Shown piece by piece: positions 22,901 to 34,695 of a DNA stretch of 64,000 nucleotides. This DNA is from Aquanectria penicillioides (taxonomy: Eukaryota; Ascomycota; Sordariomycetes; Hypocreales; Nectriaceae), in the NCBI GenBank assembly GCA_003415625.1, contig PYIU01000008.1:3781001-3845000 (forward strand), written 5' to 3'. How positions within the stretch are numbered: position 1 is the stretch's first letter; each line of letters starts with the position of its first letter. The translations under genes were made by a program, and so were the position numbers. The notes under the pieces were generated by a model that was not told the origin of the DNA, searched no databases, and saw only the letters and a list, made by a program, of their open reading frames with translations.

Positions 22901-24729
22901 ATGGCGACTGCACATTCTCAAATCGCTCGCTGGCAGAATGACCTATTGCCACATATGGTCGATAGACTAGCACGCGAGCTGCCAGACTCCGTGTACGGCC
23001 TATGGCCAGTTGATCCAAAGTCAGTCGAGGCCGGGTTTCTTACCATCACTTATGCTTAGCTGGCCAATGTTCTCAATGGCCTGGCCTGGTGGCTTGTCCG
23101 GCAACTCGGAGAGGGACAAAGCAGCCAAGTATTGGCATATATTGGTCCAAATGACGTTCGACATGCTGCTCTGAGCTTAGCTGCTCTTAAAGCGGGACAC
23201 GTGGTGAGTAGTTACAACTAAACTGACAGCTTTCGACTGATCGTTTGGTAGACTCTCTTCATCTCGCCCATCAATAGCGCAGCTACACACAAGGCGCTCT
23301 TTGATTCCCAAGAGTGTCGGACTCTAATCACCTCCGATCCACCATCACCACCCGCTGTCCCAGTCCTCAAAGCTCTGAAGCCGCGCCATCTTGTGATTCC
23401 TACCGTGGAAGAACTTCTCACCAAAGATAGCCCGGGTTTTATCTACAGCCAGAGTTTTGAAAACGCACGCTGAGAACCATTCAGTATCATGTATGTTTGC
23501 CCCAAAAAACTTCAGACTTGGTTCTGACCCCAATAGACAAACTTCCGGGTCGACAGGGTTTCCGAAACCTGTCGTATGGGCCAACGAAACAATAGCAAGG
23601 CACATCAGGCAATCCTGCTTTGATTCGGACGGAAGCGTGGAATCCATCGATCGTTTTGGTCACGGTAAGCGAGTAATGGTGACTGTGCCACCGTTCCATG
23701 TGAGTAATTGTTGTTCCCTACTCTGGCCCCTCTGACTATTCTAGGGTGCCTCCTTGACGCAATTTTTATTCAATGCCGTTCCGTTTGGTACTATCGTCAT
23801 CACACCCCCAGCAATCAGCATCACAACCGCAAAAGCCTTTGTAGATGCACTCAAGCAGGCACCCGCTGATATAGCACTGCTGGTGCCATCAATAGTAGCA
23901 GAGCTGGCCAGCAATGCCGAGCTGCTTGACTACTGTGCAAAGAACCTCCAAATGATCATCTACATTGGGGGCGATTTGCCCCAGGCCATTGGTGATAAGG
24001 TCGCAGCGAAGATTCGTCTTCGGTGCCAATGGGGGGCATCTAGGTCGGCATGATTCAGCAACTTCTTCCCCGCGAGCTCGGCCCCTTTGATTGGCGTTAT
24101 ATCCGCTGTCATCCTTGTACTGGAGCTGCGTTTGAGAAGGTTGCTGATAATGCCTATGAATTCGTAATCCGATGCGATGAGAGGCTATCTGAAACGCAGC
24201 CGGTATTCAGCGTCCCGTGACAAACTGAGCTTGAGCTGGAGTACCGCACGGGCGATCTCTTCGAGCCGCATCCTAGGGTACCAGACGCATGGCGTTGGCG
24301 AGCGCGTGTCGACGATGTTATTGTCTTTCTCCACGGCTCAAAAACAAATCCTATACCAATGGAGCAACACATCGTTGGAGGAAATCCGGAATTGAGTGGA
24401 GCCCTCGTTATTGGGAACCAGCGACTGCACGCTGGTTTGATCCTCGAACCTGCCACCGCCGGTTCGCTCACTACAGAAGACTAAGCGTCTCTGGTTGAGC
24501 GGGTCTGGCCCAGTGTCGAAGAAGCTAATCAATCGGCCCCTGCATACGCAAGGGTTAAGAAGTCTTTAATTCTCGTAATGACAGAGGATAAACGTCTACC
24601 TAGGGCTGGGAAGGGTACAATACAGCGAGCAGCCAGCCTAGTCAAATATGCATCGAGCATTGACCGATTGTATGCAGATGCAGATGCGCATCTTAAGGAT
24701 GAGAGGTCACCTTTTGAGGTTGAATTTTG
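22901..24729 (+). pseudogene. NRPS-like adenylation (AMP-binding) domain pseudogene
   Basis: Starts at an ATG at 22901 with an NRPS-like A-domain N-terminus. Three introns can be traced: after GTG at about 23202, from about 23491 to 23538, and from about 23700 to 23745. The A3 core TSGSTGFPK, the A8 core YRTGDLFEPH and an A10-like GKGTIQR are all present, so the adenylation fold is nearly complete. Disabling changes are TAG at 23057-23059 (Gln expected), TGA after ENAR (about 23473, CGA to TGA), a lost base near 24033 in the WGASEVG motif, and further stops at about 24220 and 24482. The frame ends soon after A10, and I see no thiolation or reductase domain downstream. Family members activate carboxylic acids as adenylates in A-T-R enzymes. 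Inactive remnant. Confidence 0.85.
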
Positions 24730-25558
24730 AAATGGTTGTTTTTTCCTGATCCACACAGGCAGGGGGTTGATCCAGCCACGTTTGGGGCTTTCCATGTACA
24801 TGGATTCTCTAAACATGAATTTATCTCGTGTCGTATTTGACACCGCGTGACGACGAATCCCCTTTGGTTGGCGAGGTTTGCTAGTGCCCTGTTAATAGGG
24901 GTAACGTTAAAATTATGCTTCATTGTCTCCGGCAGACATCCGAATCATCGGAAAATTCTCGCCATGGTGCTATGGGCTGATTGGGCAAACCATATATCGT
25001 GCCAAGGGCAGGGCTAAATGGGTTTATTAGACAGGGCCGAATTTAACTAGTCAAATCCAGTGTCGGAGTGCTCGTTCCTTTATTCCGGACAACTCCACCA
25101 CAGGGACGTCTGTGCAGAGCATTTAAAACCCACCACTAAATGGAGATAAAACAGGCTACTATTCTGTCATTGGGGGGTTATTGTTTTACCGCTTCCTACC
25201 TTCGGTGCTAACCGAGCTTAAATGAAAAAAGGATGACACCCAATCTGACAACAGCAGCAGATGTAACCTTAGGCCTCTAAAAACAGAATCGCTCTCGCAC
25301 TTGAAACGAGCCGAAATTTCTCGGCCACACCAGGTCGCAGGAACAGATATGATTCACCTTGACGGGTCCGCCGGATGCATTGTCTCTTTGGACGGAATCT
25401 TCAAGGGCCGCGCCGAAAGTGTAAAAGTGAACTTTACGGATCTTTCTCGTATTGCGATCCCACTCATCCAAGCTAGTTGACCAGATATATAATAGAGGAG
25501 CTCCAACGTATTGATGCCCTTTGCACATCTTGTACACAGGTCAATGTGATATCTGATC
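24730..25558. other. Intergenic, 5' region of pectate lyase
   Basis: No gene is recognised. It contains the TATA-like element given separately. Confidence 0.4.
25485..25494 (+). promoter_or_regulatory. TATA-like box of the PL9 gene
   Basis: atatataata about 65 bp upstream of the pectate lyase ATG, at a typical distance for a strongly inducible fungal secreted-enzyme gene. Confidence 0.45.
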
Positions 25559-26838
25559 ATGCAGTCACTCGCTCTTGTACTAGCTGCTGTGGGCAGCGTA
25601 GCTGGCCGCGATATCTTCGTCTCCCCTTCCGGCACTGGCACTGGCACGCTCAACGCTCCCTACGGTTCCATTCAATCCGCTGTCAATGCTGCCGCAGCCG
25701 GCGATACCATTTACTTACGGGCCGGTACTTACTCGCCATCGGCGAACATCCAATTCAAGAAGAGCGGCACCAGGACTTCTCCCATCTCCATGAAGCCTTA
25801 CAATAAGGAGAAGGTCATCGTTAATGGAGAGAACATGCCTGGGTAAGAACGAGTAACTCGCATTTAGCTGAAGGAGGAAAAGAGAAAACTGATGCGGTGA
25901 ATTCTATAGCACCCCGAAGAATCTAGACGAAGCTCTACCCAACGACGAGCGTGGTATCTTCCATATCCAAAACGCCAACTACTGGGCCTTTTACAACTTG
26001 GAGTGAGCACCTGCATCCATCCACTGCGTGCTGATGCTGACCATGTAGGATGATCAACGGACCCTACGGCATATATGCTCGTGACGCTTCTCATAACTAC
26101 TACGAGGGCCTCTCGACCCACGACAACTACGAGACTGGTTTCCAGCTGGAGGGTGCCTCATCAAACAATACGGTCGCTAACCTCGACTCGTATCGTAACC
26201 GCGATCCCCGCAAAAATGGCGAGAGCGCAGACGGCTTCGCGTGCAAATCGGGCAAGGGCGAGGGTAACGTGTTGCGCAACGCTCGTCTTTGGGAGAATGT
26301 CGATGACGGATTAGACTTGTACATGTTTGAGTCACCCATCACTCTGGAGGAGGTCTACGCCTGGGGAAATGGATACAACCGCTGGAACTTCTCCCCTTTC
26401 AACGGCGACGGCAACGGCTTCAAGCTCGGTATCACCAACAACCCTCCCGCGAACCACATCGTGCGCAACTGCATCGCCTTTAGCAACTTGAAGAAGGGTT
26501 TCATTGATAACGGCAATCCTGGCTCGCTAACCTTTGAGCGCAACACGGCCTGGAAGAATGGCGATCTTGGTTTTCGCCTGCGCAGCTCGTCATCGACAGC
26601 GAAGGCTAATGTTGCTGCAAGCAATGTCGGCAGCAGTCAGGTCAACCTGAACAGCAACGTCAAGGCATCTGGAAACTCGTGGAACTCCAAAACTTCTTGG
26701 ACAGACAAGTCGTTTAAGAGTGTTGATCCTGCCAAGCTGAAAGGTGCCCGTGGTTCCGACGGCCGAGTGCAAGCCAGTGACTTCTTGATCCCAACGTCTG
26801 GGGAGTCGATCGGTGCTACCACGCAGAAGAGGCTTTAA
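25559..26838 (+). CDS. Secreted pectate lyase, polysaccharide lyase family 9
   Basis: Three exons (25559-25842, 25910-26002, 26049-26838) joined by short GTAAGA...TAG and GTGAGC...TAG introns give 388 residues with no break. The first 16 residues (MQSLALVLAAVGSVAG) form a signal peptide. What follows is a right-handed beta-helix protein. Family-typical segments are FVSPSGTGTGTLNAPYGSIQSAVNAA, the NYWAFYNLEM and GIYARDASHNYYEG turns, and SADGFACKSGKGEGNVLRNARLWENVDDGLDLY with its calcium-binding Asp/Asn cluster. Family knowledge: PL9 enzymes cleave polygalacturonate by beta-elimination outside the cell. With the GH28 enzyme 12 kb away it gives two complementary pectin-degrading activities. Confidence 0.93.
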
Positions 26839-27827
26839 GCGTGTGTCGCTTGTTTGCAAACACCCGTGGTCATGTAAATGAGAACCTGGGTCGCTTCTTT
26901 GTACATATGGGAAACGCTGTGGGCGGCCCTGACTTCGGTATTTTTATCTGCTATTGTAACATACCTTTTTGATGTAGAATTACCGAAAAGGCGCGAAAGT
27001 ATTGCATGTAATCTTTTGCGGAAATCTTGGTTATAAAATACACATTCAATCACTGGCATTGCTGTGATTATTTGATGCGCCCCTTCGATAACTTATCCCG
27101 AATAGAGTTCTGTGAGGTAAATAGTGCGCTAATAAACTCAACTATAGTATCATAGGGCAGTGCTAGTTCCTGGAGACGGTATATGTAGTTTTGTGAGTAC
27201 CCCTAACCGCAGAACGGCTCTGGACTTGTGGTGCGAGGTAGAATAGGGGGCTGGGTGAAGACACGTGGGTGTGATGCGATTGTCATGAAGACTGGAATTT
27301 GGCGTAGGCGATATTAGCAAGGCTAGGATATTACTTGAAATGTTTACGACATGTTCACTTATCAACGACGAAATGGTGAGTAGCCTGGCCAATGAGGCTT
27401 CATGCTTTGACTCAATAGTTTTGATGTTCAAGACCTGAAAACCGATGACGAAAGCCTGAAGCGGCATATGGTGAGAGGATAATAACCCAAATCATCACCG
27501 TTATGTTAATGTTCTAGTTGATGGGACAAAAGAACAAAGATTGACGAACCCTTCCTTTCCTCATTTCTCTATTACCAACCCAGTGAGTCCCTTGCGATGA
27601 ACACGCTTACCCGGGTATCAAGAAATATTGTCATTGATATTTACAGCGCTAATTTGACGCTGCTGCAGCACTCATATTTGTCTCTTATGTTGCGTTGTGT
27701 CTTGCAAAAGCCGAGAATAACTGCAACTGCCTGGGCGCAGTCTTGGTTGACGTATGCACTCCCTATTAGACATCTTAAAGGCTATATTTATGCATATTTG
27801 ACCTTGTTAGATGACACTCATCGCCGC
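26839..27827. other. Intergenic, no gene recognised
   Basis: 3' flank of the PL9 gene and then about 0.9 kb without a recognisable feature. Confidence 0.4.
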
Positions 27828-28410
27828 CAGTGATCATGACGGAAGTCTATTTTGTGTCTTTGCAGGTCTCTGAGCAGCCTGACAATCGTTCCGTCCATCC
27901 GGGACACAACTTGCGACAGCATTGTTCGGCCATAGTTGTCTCTCGAATCAATCTCAACCTTTCTTGTATCTAATAGAAGCCCAACCATAGACCCAAATCC
28001 TATTGAGGCGGTATATGATACCAGTGTCCGACCATCGTCATCCCTCGAATCGATTTCAATCTTGGCGCAATCTAGGAGACGTTCAGCAATGGACTCATGC
28101 CCCTAAACACGACCTGTATAAGCGCACTTTAGCCATCTCTAATTCCCGTATCCCCATCTCGCGTGTAAAGAGAGAGCAAAGTCCTTGTCAAGCATTCATG
28201 CACATACTCTGCCGACAATGCCAATGCCTCGCTTATGTCTGATGCACTGGAGTCCAATGCTTTCTCAGCTGTTCGTTCTCGGCCATGGGTAGCGGCCCAT
28301 TTAAGTGCTGAGCTGTCAGAACGTTTGATATTGTGACGGTATAGAAAACGGTCAAGGCAGGAAAGGAACTGACAGTTTGTTCGAACTAGTGCATTTGATG
28401 GCTCTTTCAA
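27828..28410 (-). pseudogene. Ankyrin-repeat protein fragment
   Basis: The minus strand encodes several degenerate ankyrin units: SALKWAATHGRERTAEKAL, then after a stop GHESIAERLLDCAKIEIDSRDDDGRT, LLLDTRKVEIDSRDNYGRT and LLRDLQRHKIDFRHDHWRR. The recurring core is IDSRDxxGRT and an LL-pair helix, spaced about 33 residues. At least one in-frame stop (about 28130) and one frameshift (about 28107) separate the pieces, and neither a start nor an N-terminal effector domain is visible. Fungal ankyrin arrays of this style are usually the C-terminal part of NLR-like (STAND) proteins, so this may be the tail of such a gene. That is inference only. Confidence 0.7.
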
Positions 28411-28722
28411 TCTCTAGCTCCATGGCAATTGCTCAAACGAGTTCGTTTGGTAGGCGTAGCATTATGGGCAGGGGTAAGCTGATGAGTCGCAATTTACTTC
28501 ATTTACGAATGGATGCTAGCCATTATAACCCCAGCATCTTCGGTCATCGATGCGGGGTAAATAATCGTAGGCGGATAAACGCAATTAATTGTCCGAACAC
28601 AATCAATCAACTCGCACTGATTACCACGGGCCATGCCACTGAGCCAACATGTGTTGGTTGTGGCTCAACGCTGCAGTGCTGTCTTCCAGTCAAATACTAT
28701 AGAAAGCTAAAGCAAAAAAAAA
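28411..28722. other. Flank of second inverted-repeat element
   Basis: No gene is recognised. It ends in a nine-A run directly abutting the element. Confidence 0.4.
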
Positions 28723-29353
28723 GAGTAGTGCTAGGGGCACCAACAACTATTGCTATTCGCACTAACAAATTCATTACGTAACTAAAATTGCGGCCAATTT
28801 TCCTCTTTTCCCTTCTATACATCCAAATTTGTATGCAACCAAGAAAGCTCAAAGAATCACACAACACACACATAAAGGCTGCTTATTTCAACACATCAAT
28901 GCTATCCCTATAACTCAAATAGCCTAAAAACACAATTCCGTTAAAATAAACATATTGGCCCGGGCCAATATATTATCTAACGCCAGCCTCATCTAACGAG
29001 GCTGCAACCTCAATGACCCTCAGGTCCTTAAGGATACCTTGCCCCTTGCAGCCCTCCCCGCTATCTCCCTAGTGTTTTTTGCCTCATATAATATATAAAT
29101 ATATAGTTAAGCTTATTGTAGATATGCACTAATGCCTGTAAGGTCCGCTATTAGGATTGGGCTGAAGGTTGTGTGATGAGGGCTGGAGGAATAGAGGAAT
29201 AAGCGGCTGTCGATGGAGAAGGCAAGTTGCGGTGGATGATTCAGTTTTAGGGGAGGTTGCCTGGAATAACTATTGCTCCGGGATTTCCCGGTCACGTGGT
29301 GGTGTATTTATTGGTGCGAATAGCAATGGTTGTTGGTGCCCCTAGCACTACTC
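28723..29353. mobile_element. Second MITE-like element, 631 bp, about 40-bp terminal inverted repeats
   Basis: 28723-28762 and 29314-29353 are inverted copies beginning gagtagtgctaggggcacca with one mismatch in 40 bp. Weaker similarity extends a further 8 bp or so. On each side lies an A9 run (28714-28722 and 29354-29362), compatible with an 8-9 bp target duplication as made by hAT or Mutator-like transposases, although a poly-A target makes this uncertain. There is no transposase coding capacity. The ends are unrelated to those of the 11.8-kb element, so a different transposase family mobilised it. Confidence 0.85.
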
Positions 29354-30342
29354 AAAAAAAAATCTCGAAAGGTGATACAAAGCAGTAAGGATACCCTGCT
29401 TTGATACAATTACTGAAGGAATAGTAAATCACTTGGTATGTTTCAGGTGCTTTAAACTGGCGAGGTGCTGCTGTAGTTATCGTACCATCAATCGACAGCA
29501 AATATTTAACTTCAAGAAGGGAATGGGTTGCTTTGTTTCGCACTTGGTAGAGGATGCTCCCTGAGACGGTGGCCGTCAATGATGACGTCCTCATCAAACT
29601 CGCACCTAACGCTGACCGTCGCTATTGTAGGTCCCGTTTTGTTTCCGGTGTGCGTAGGGCGAGACTTGGTCAAAAAGGGTGGGGGATGCAATGGACGGGA
29701 TTTCGTCTTGAAGAAAAAGAATGCATCGCAATCTATGTGTGACAGCAGCGATAATCTCGGCTGACAGTCGTCCTTGAGAATAAAAGTACTTTGGGCATGA
29801 GGACAACTCCTCCATTTGTGTTTGACAAAACACCTGTCAGCGCTTATGTACTATTCTCACTAAATTTGATGGACAAAAATACAAAAAGAAAGTGGGGCTC
29901 AAAGGTGCTAAGTGACCTGCAACACTTAGTAAGGTATATAGTGATAAAGGTACTGGACTTTTTCCAAATCGCTGTCGCTTTTCCAACTTAATGACCCCCC
30001 TATGACTGAGAATCTGTCATGGGGGGGGGGGGGGGGATCGGTTTAGAGATCCCCCCTAGTAGAGGTCTCAATAGGACAGAAGGACAGAACTTTTGCCTCA
30101 AAACCCAAACAGCATCCCCCTGTCATTCTGGAAACTGATCTGTCGTCAGACTAGATGCATACCAAAGCTGACATCTCCTCATATGACTACGCGATATCTT
30201 CCGTCGCTTACGCATGTTGTGAGATTATTTAAGATTGATTTCTCCACCTGTGTGATGGACGTTAACCCATATTCAAATATTACTTGGAAGATTCGTTCAA
30301 AAACTCGCACGGTCGCACTTCTGCTGATTTACAGTCTCTAAA
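29354..30342. other. Intergenic with a G16 run
   Basis: No gene is recognised. A run of 16 G lies at 30021-30036, with C5-6 runs about 25 bases either side (about 29994 and 30052) that could pair with it. Confidence 0.45.
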
Positions 30343-32417
30343 ATGCCCGAGTACCCTGGACTTGGTTTGGACCTGCGTTTCCTTGGTCAGAGTCATGGAA
30401 ATGATAAATGCCTCTATCCAATCGGCATTCATTATAACTGCCTTGGCTCTCATTCCGAAAAGCTTCTTATCCGTGAAGTCGCTATGATGATCGTCATGGA
30501 TCGTCTCACTGACAAATCCGATTTCCACATCAAAGTATTTGACGAAGCTATCGCTGCCAAATGGATCGAGGAAGCACTTGCGTTGCCAGTGGACGCCATG
30601 TACGATGAGATTGCCAGTGGGCAGACTAAGAGGCTTAAATCAATCTTGGATGAAGAGTGTCTAGGCTATGTATGATACATTGGTTATCTATATGTCTAGT
30701 GCTAATTCATTATTCAGTGCATAGAAGAATTACGTGCAAAGGCCGAGTTCTTCAAGACATCAGGTCTTATCCCAACACTAGATGCCACAGCAAGCATCGT
30801 AAAGTCGGATTGTCTTGTTGACGAATCGCTTCATAACTCACTCCTTGCCGCTTTCTTTAAACTCAAGGAAGAATAGGAGTTCAACCCAGACTGGCATCCT
30901 TGGACCAACGATATGGTGCAGGATCTCCTTCACCCCTCCCTATATCCATTGATATACGGTAGGTCAAAGGTCTTTGCTGACGATGTTGTTGGTGTCGAGG
31001 ACGCCATTGACAAATGGGCCGGCAAAGGTGATGTCATTCCCCGGACGGACCCTGAGCCCGAACCCAAGTCGTATCGACACTTGCCCCGGTGGAATCGTGA
31101 TAACGAGGACGTGAGCCATTTGTCTTGGTCAACTACATACCAGTGGCTGCCCTCGAATGTAAAATTTGAGGATGATGGCGGTGTCAAGTTCACAAGCTAC
31201 ATCAACAATCTTCACCCTCAAAAGCATCGCGACATCTATCAGGTTATCGAAAAACTTATAGAGAAGGCTATCCCAGCTTGGGACTTCTGCCTTGCACAGT
31301 ATCGCGACCTCCAATTGGTTGGTGCTGGTAGAACAAAACCTCGCTTTCCATCGCCAACTCCAGGGTAGGATTTGTAGCTTCGCCTGTTTTTCCTGAATAG
31401 TGGTTGACTGTGAAATTTAGAGATGAGTACAAGGAGGAAAACTGGACTCCACGCATTTCTGAAGTTGACCCTCCGAAAGAATTTGAAGACGAGGATTCCG
31501 ATGGAGAGACTTATGGGGGTACCTCACAGATTGAAGATTGGGAAAAAATCCGGGAACCAGTTCAGCCAAGGGCTCCCAAGTTTGAGTCCTGGGATTATGG
31601 AGTGAAACCAGGTGACTCGTTGAGAGAGCAATTCGATGGCCTCCAGGTAATTGTGAAAATTGCGACCATTGAACTCACCCCTGAGAAACCAACATACTCT
31701 GCTGGCTCATGGCACGTGGAGGGTCAAATGAATGAACACATCATTGGCACGGCTCTATATTATTTGGACTCCGAAAATGTCACCCCTAGTCACCTTTCTT
31801 TTCGAATGCCAGCACATCCCGATGAGCACGATGAATATACCGTGCACCAGGCGCCCTATCCCTGGTTCGAACGGCTGATAGGAGCCAAGCTTGCTTCTTG
31901 GGAAGGGGATGTTTGTCTTCAAAACTATGGCAGCGTTGAGACAAAGAAGGGGAGGCTGTTAGCCTTTCCAAACGTGTTCCAGCACAGAGTCTGTCCCTTT
32001 GAGCTCAAAGACAAGACTAAGCCTGGCTATCGGCGTTTTATTGCTTTGTGGCTTGTGGATCCTTTTACTCGCATCATTAGCACGGCAAATGTTCCACCTC
32101 AACAACGAAGCTGGTGGATGGAGAGGGCCTTCTATGGAATTAATGAGTCTAACTGGTATAAAATTCCTGCTCCAGTCGCCGAACTTATGCTGGAAAATGT
32201 TTCAAGTCATGCTGGGTTGGAAACTGCACTTCAGCAAGGTAAGGCCTTGCCAGAGGAGCTCATGGCAATGGTGAGAGTTGAAGTCGGGGATGAAGGATTA
32301 ATTAGCTTGGAAGAAGCTAAAGAGCATCGTATAAATCTGATGAAGATCCGGACTACATTGCAACACGTGGCACAAGCCAATTGGGAATACATAACGTACA
32401 ATTTTTGTGAGCATTAA
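30343..32417 (+). pseudogene. DUF4246-family protein gene with one in-frame TAG
   Basis: Exons 30343-30669, 30718-31364 and 31421-32417 join cleanly (GTATGA...CAG phase 0, GTAGGA...TAG phase 2) into 657 codons including the terminal stop. The start PGLGLDLRFLGQ and the C-terminal half match the fungal DUF4246 family. Landmarks include TYSAGSWHVEGQMNEHIIGTALYYLD, FPNVFQHRV and RRFIALWLVDP, with His/Asp residues arranged as in 2-oxoglutarate-oxygenase-like folds. The only defect seen is TAG at codon 162 (30874-30876) in KEE-stop-EFNPDWHP, where family members read through. CAG to TAG is the simplest change. Function of the family is unknown. It could be a very young pseudogene, an assembly error, or a readthrough case. 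A second ATG at 30913 follows the stop. Confidence 0.85.
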
Positions 32418-32924
32418 AATAAGTAAATCCCAACCATAACCACGCTTAAAGAATTGCAGATTAGTCCTTTTAAAATTAAACTTTTGATTCCTTTTCAATA
32501 TACTTCTTTCTTTCTATTTACTTCATGGTGACTAAATAAGAAAGGAATTGCATTTCTTCTATCAAGATAGTAAAAAGCTCAAGATTGGGAAACGCCCACC
32601 CCCCCCCCCCCCCCCCCCCCTTGTATTTGATTAAGTATTGGATAAAAGGATGGAAACTCTGGCTGGAAAGAAATGCAAATATACGCATCTAAGCCTAAAC
32701 ATTAATTTGGTGTCCCTTGGAAGAAATGTAATAGTAAACGAATATGATGAGTGGCGTGCCTATTACAAATGCTCTGTATCACCTTGGCGAGATCAGGAGA
32801 GCAGTGACATAATTGCAAATCGACATAACAATAATTAATAATCAGAGGATTCGGCAAGTTTAATTCAATTCTAATTTTTAAGGTTATCTAATAGAGATTA
32901 GACAACTTAGATGTGAAAACTTAC
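32418..32924. other. Intergenic with a C22 run
   Basis: A run of 22 C lies at 32599-32620 in otherwise AT-rich DNA. No gene is seen. Confidence 0.45.
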
Positions 32925-33620
32925 CTATCTTTGATAACCGCAAGCAAGTTCTCCTCTTGTCGCTCTAAAGGAGTGACATCCTCCAGCGGATTATCCTTCA
33001 ATACCAGCAAATCAGCGGCAAACCCAGCTTTGATTTGTCCAAGATATCCTTTCTGGTTTAGTATTTCGGTAGCAGCAGTAGTAGCATTTCTAAGATCTTC
33101 TGTGGAGATACAACTTTGCTTCGGTTTGAAAACTCATTGTTTTGCGCAAACTGGAACGGACCTAATAGGTCCGTGCCGAGGTAGACCTTGACACCCACGG
33201 TGAACTGCAGATGTTCAACGGTATCAGTGGGACTGGCTATACCCTCACCTCCCATAATTTTGATGAAGTCGGCTCCTTGCGGGGCTTCTCTCGTGAGTAC
33301 TTGAGACACTGCTCCGTGCCATCCACCACCCAATGGTAGGTGGATAGAGAGCTGGAGCACCTTGTCGCTGCAACATCTCGGGGAGACCCAAAGCTGCTGA
33401 CGAGCGCCTGCCGATGTTACATCAAGGACAAACAAAAGTAGAGACCGTACCTTTCGAGACAATACACGGTCCAAAAAAACTCGTTTTGATTCCTCAATAG
33501 ATTTTGAGTCGTTTCCTGACTCCTGGCCTGTACAGTGAAGGGATTGGCCACTGCCTCCGGTAGGCCGATCCCCATATATGGGTAACACGAAGTATTGTCT
33601 CTGGTATGAAGCAAACATAG
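32925..33620 (-). pseudogene. Amidohydrolase (metal-dependent hydrolase) pseudogene with internal deletion
   Basis: The minus strand reads GADFIKIMGGEGIASPTD-VEHLQFT (about 33280-33205), the segment with the metal-bridging Lys strand of the imidazolonepropionase-like group. It then jumps directly to VGVKVYLGTDLLG (about 33196-33160), which carries the late catalytic Asp. Roughly 150-180 residues normally between them are missing, including the two metal-binding His. A lost base near 33090 throws off the frame. The C-terminal TTAATEILNQKGYLGQIKAGFAADLLVL and NPLEDVTPLE then follow to about 32930. The stretch 33300-33620 is open but no longer matches confidently. Inactive. Confidence 0.75.
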
Positions 33621-34615
33621 CGCTGTTAACATGCAGCTCTTGGCTGTTTCACACGACTCTTCCTAGATGGCAACCGGAAGTAATGGTTGAGATAGACGAT
33701 AGAATCGAATTCCCAGCAGCGCACCAGGAGAGCCAGCGCGCGAAGTTGCCTCGCCATCAAATGTCGGAATATGGATGTTCAAATTGGCAGCCTATTGCTG
33801 TAGCTATCAGTGTTAGGCAAAGAGACATGGGCGTGATTAGTGAGCGTTGAGCCCATCCTTGAATAAGGCGGCAAGTCTTTGCCCAAACCAATGCTGATCA
33901 CAATAGCGCCGATTATTTTGGGTGGGCTTCAAGAAAACGGTAGTCAGTAATATGGTCTCGGATTGACTGGGAAAGCTCTTTAAACAATCCTCCACTACAG
34001 ATTTTGCTTTCTGGGCCAATGATAGTAACCTTGTCCTTGCGAAGGACCTATAAATCTTTAGCCCTGGTAGCGGTACGGGGGGTTATTTCTAACCCCGCGA
34101 GTTTGTTTTTGACAATTTTTGTGAGGCCTGGATCATTGTGGATAAGATGTTGGCGAGCAACGCATTGTAGGAAGCTGGCGCTTGTAGTGCTAAGAAACCT
34201 ATTATTAGGGAGTATTACCAGAAACGAACACTAGAATACAATCCCTCTCTCAAACCAATCATTATACTACTTACCAGTTCTCTCAGGGAGGATAACTGTT
34301 GTGGGGCTTGGATTTGGTGGCGGTATCTGTGAATGTTGAAAATACTGAGGTCATTAAGCGCCCTATTACCTTGATCAAGGAGTTTGAACTATGCTACGTT
34401 TATACTTAAAACAATAGGCCTAGTGTGGAAATATGCTGTATTGTGATACTTAGTGTAGGATGAAGTCTCGCATTTCGCCCACAATTGTGTTGCGCAGTAC
34501 TAAGACATTTCGAACCGAAAGGCAGAATATATTTTCCATAAGAAACATCATTTCGATTTAGGGTGTATTCATATTGTATGAATAGTTGGTGTTGCAAGGT
34601 AGGGTGATAAATGTA
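33621..34615. other. Intergenic with repeat debris
   Basis: No gene is recognised. At 34488-34515 it carries gtactaagac followed by a TTTCG...CGAAA palindrome and ggca, matching 7395-7420 apart from a few bases. Confidence 0.45.
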
Positions 34616-34695
34616 TTGAAAGTATAGAACCCAAAGCACCACTTGTTTCGGCAAGGGGGTGCTTCCAGTTTTTGCTAAGGTGCTTTGGTTCAATA
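34616..34695 (-). repeat. Dispersed 80-bp repeat, copy 1 (B unit)
   Basis: The reverse complement matches 51193-51272 over all 80 bp without a gap, with about five mismatches of which four are transitions. A core is cccccttgccgaaacaagtg. It appears to be part of a longer element whose neighbouring sequence differs at the two sites. Confidence 0.85.
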
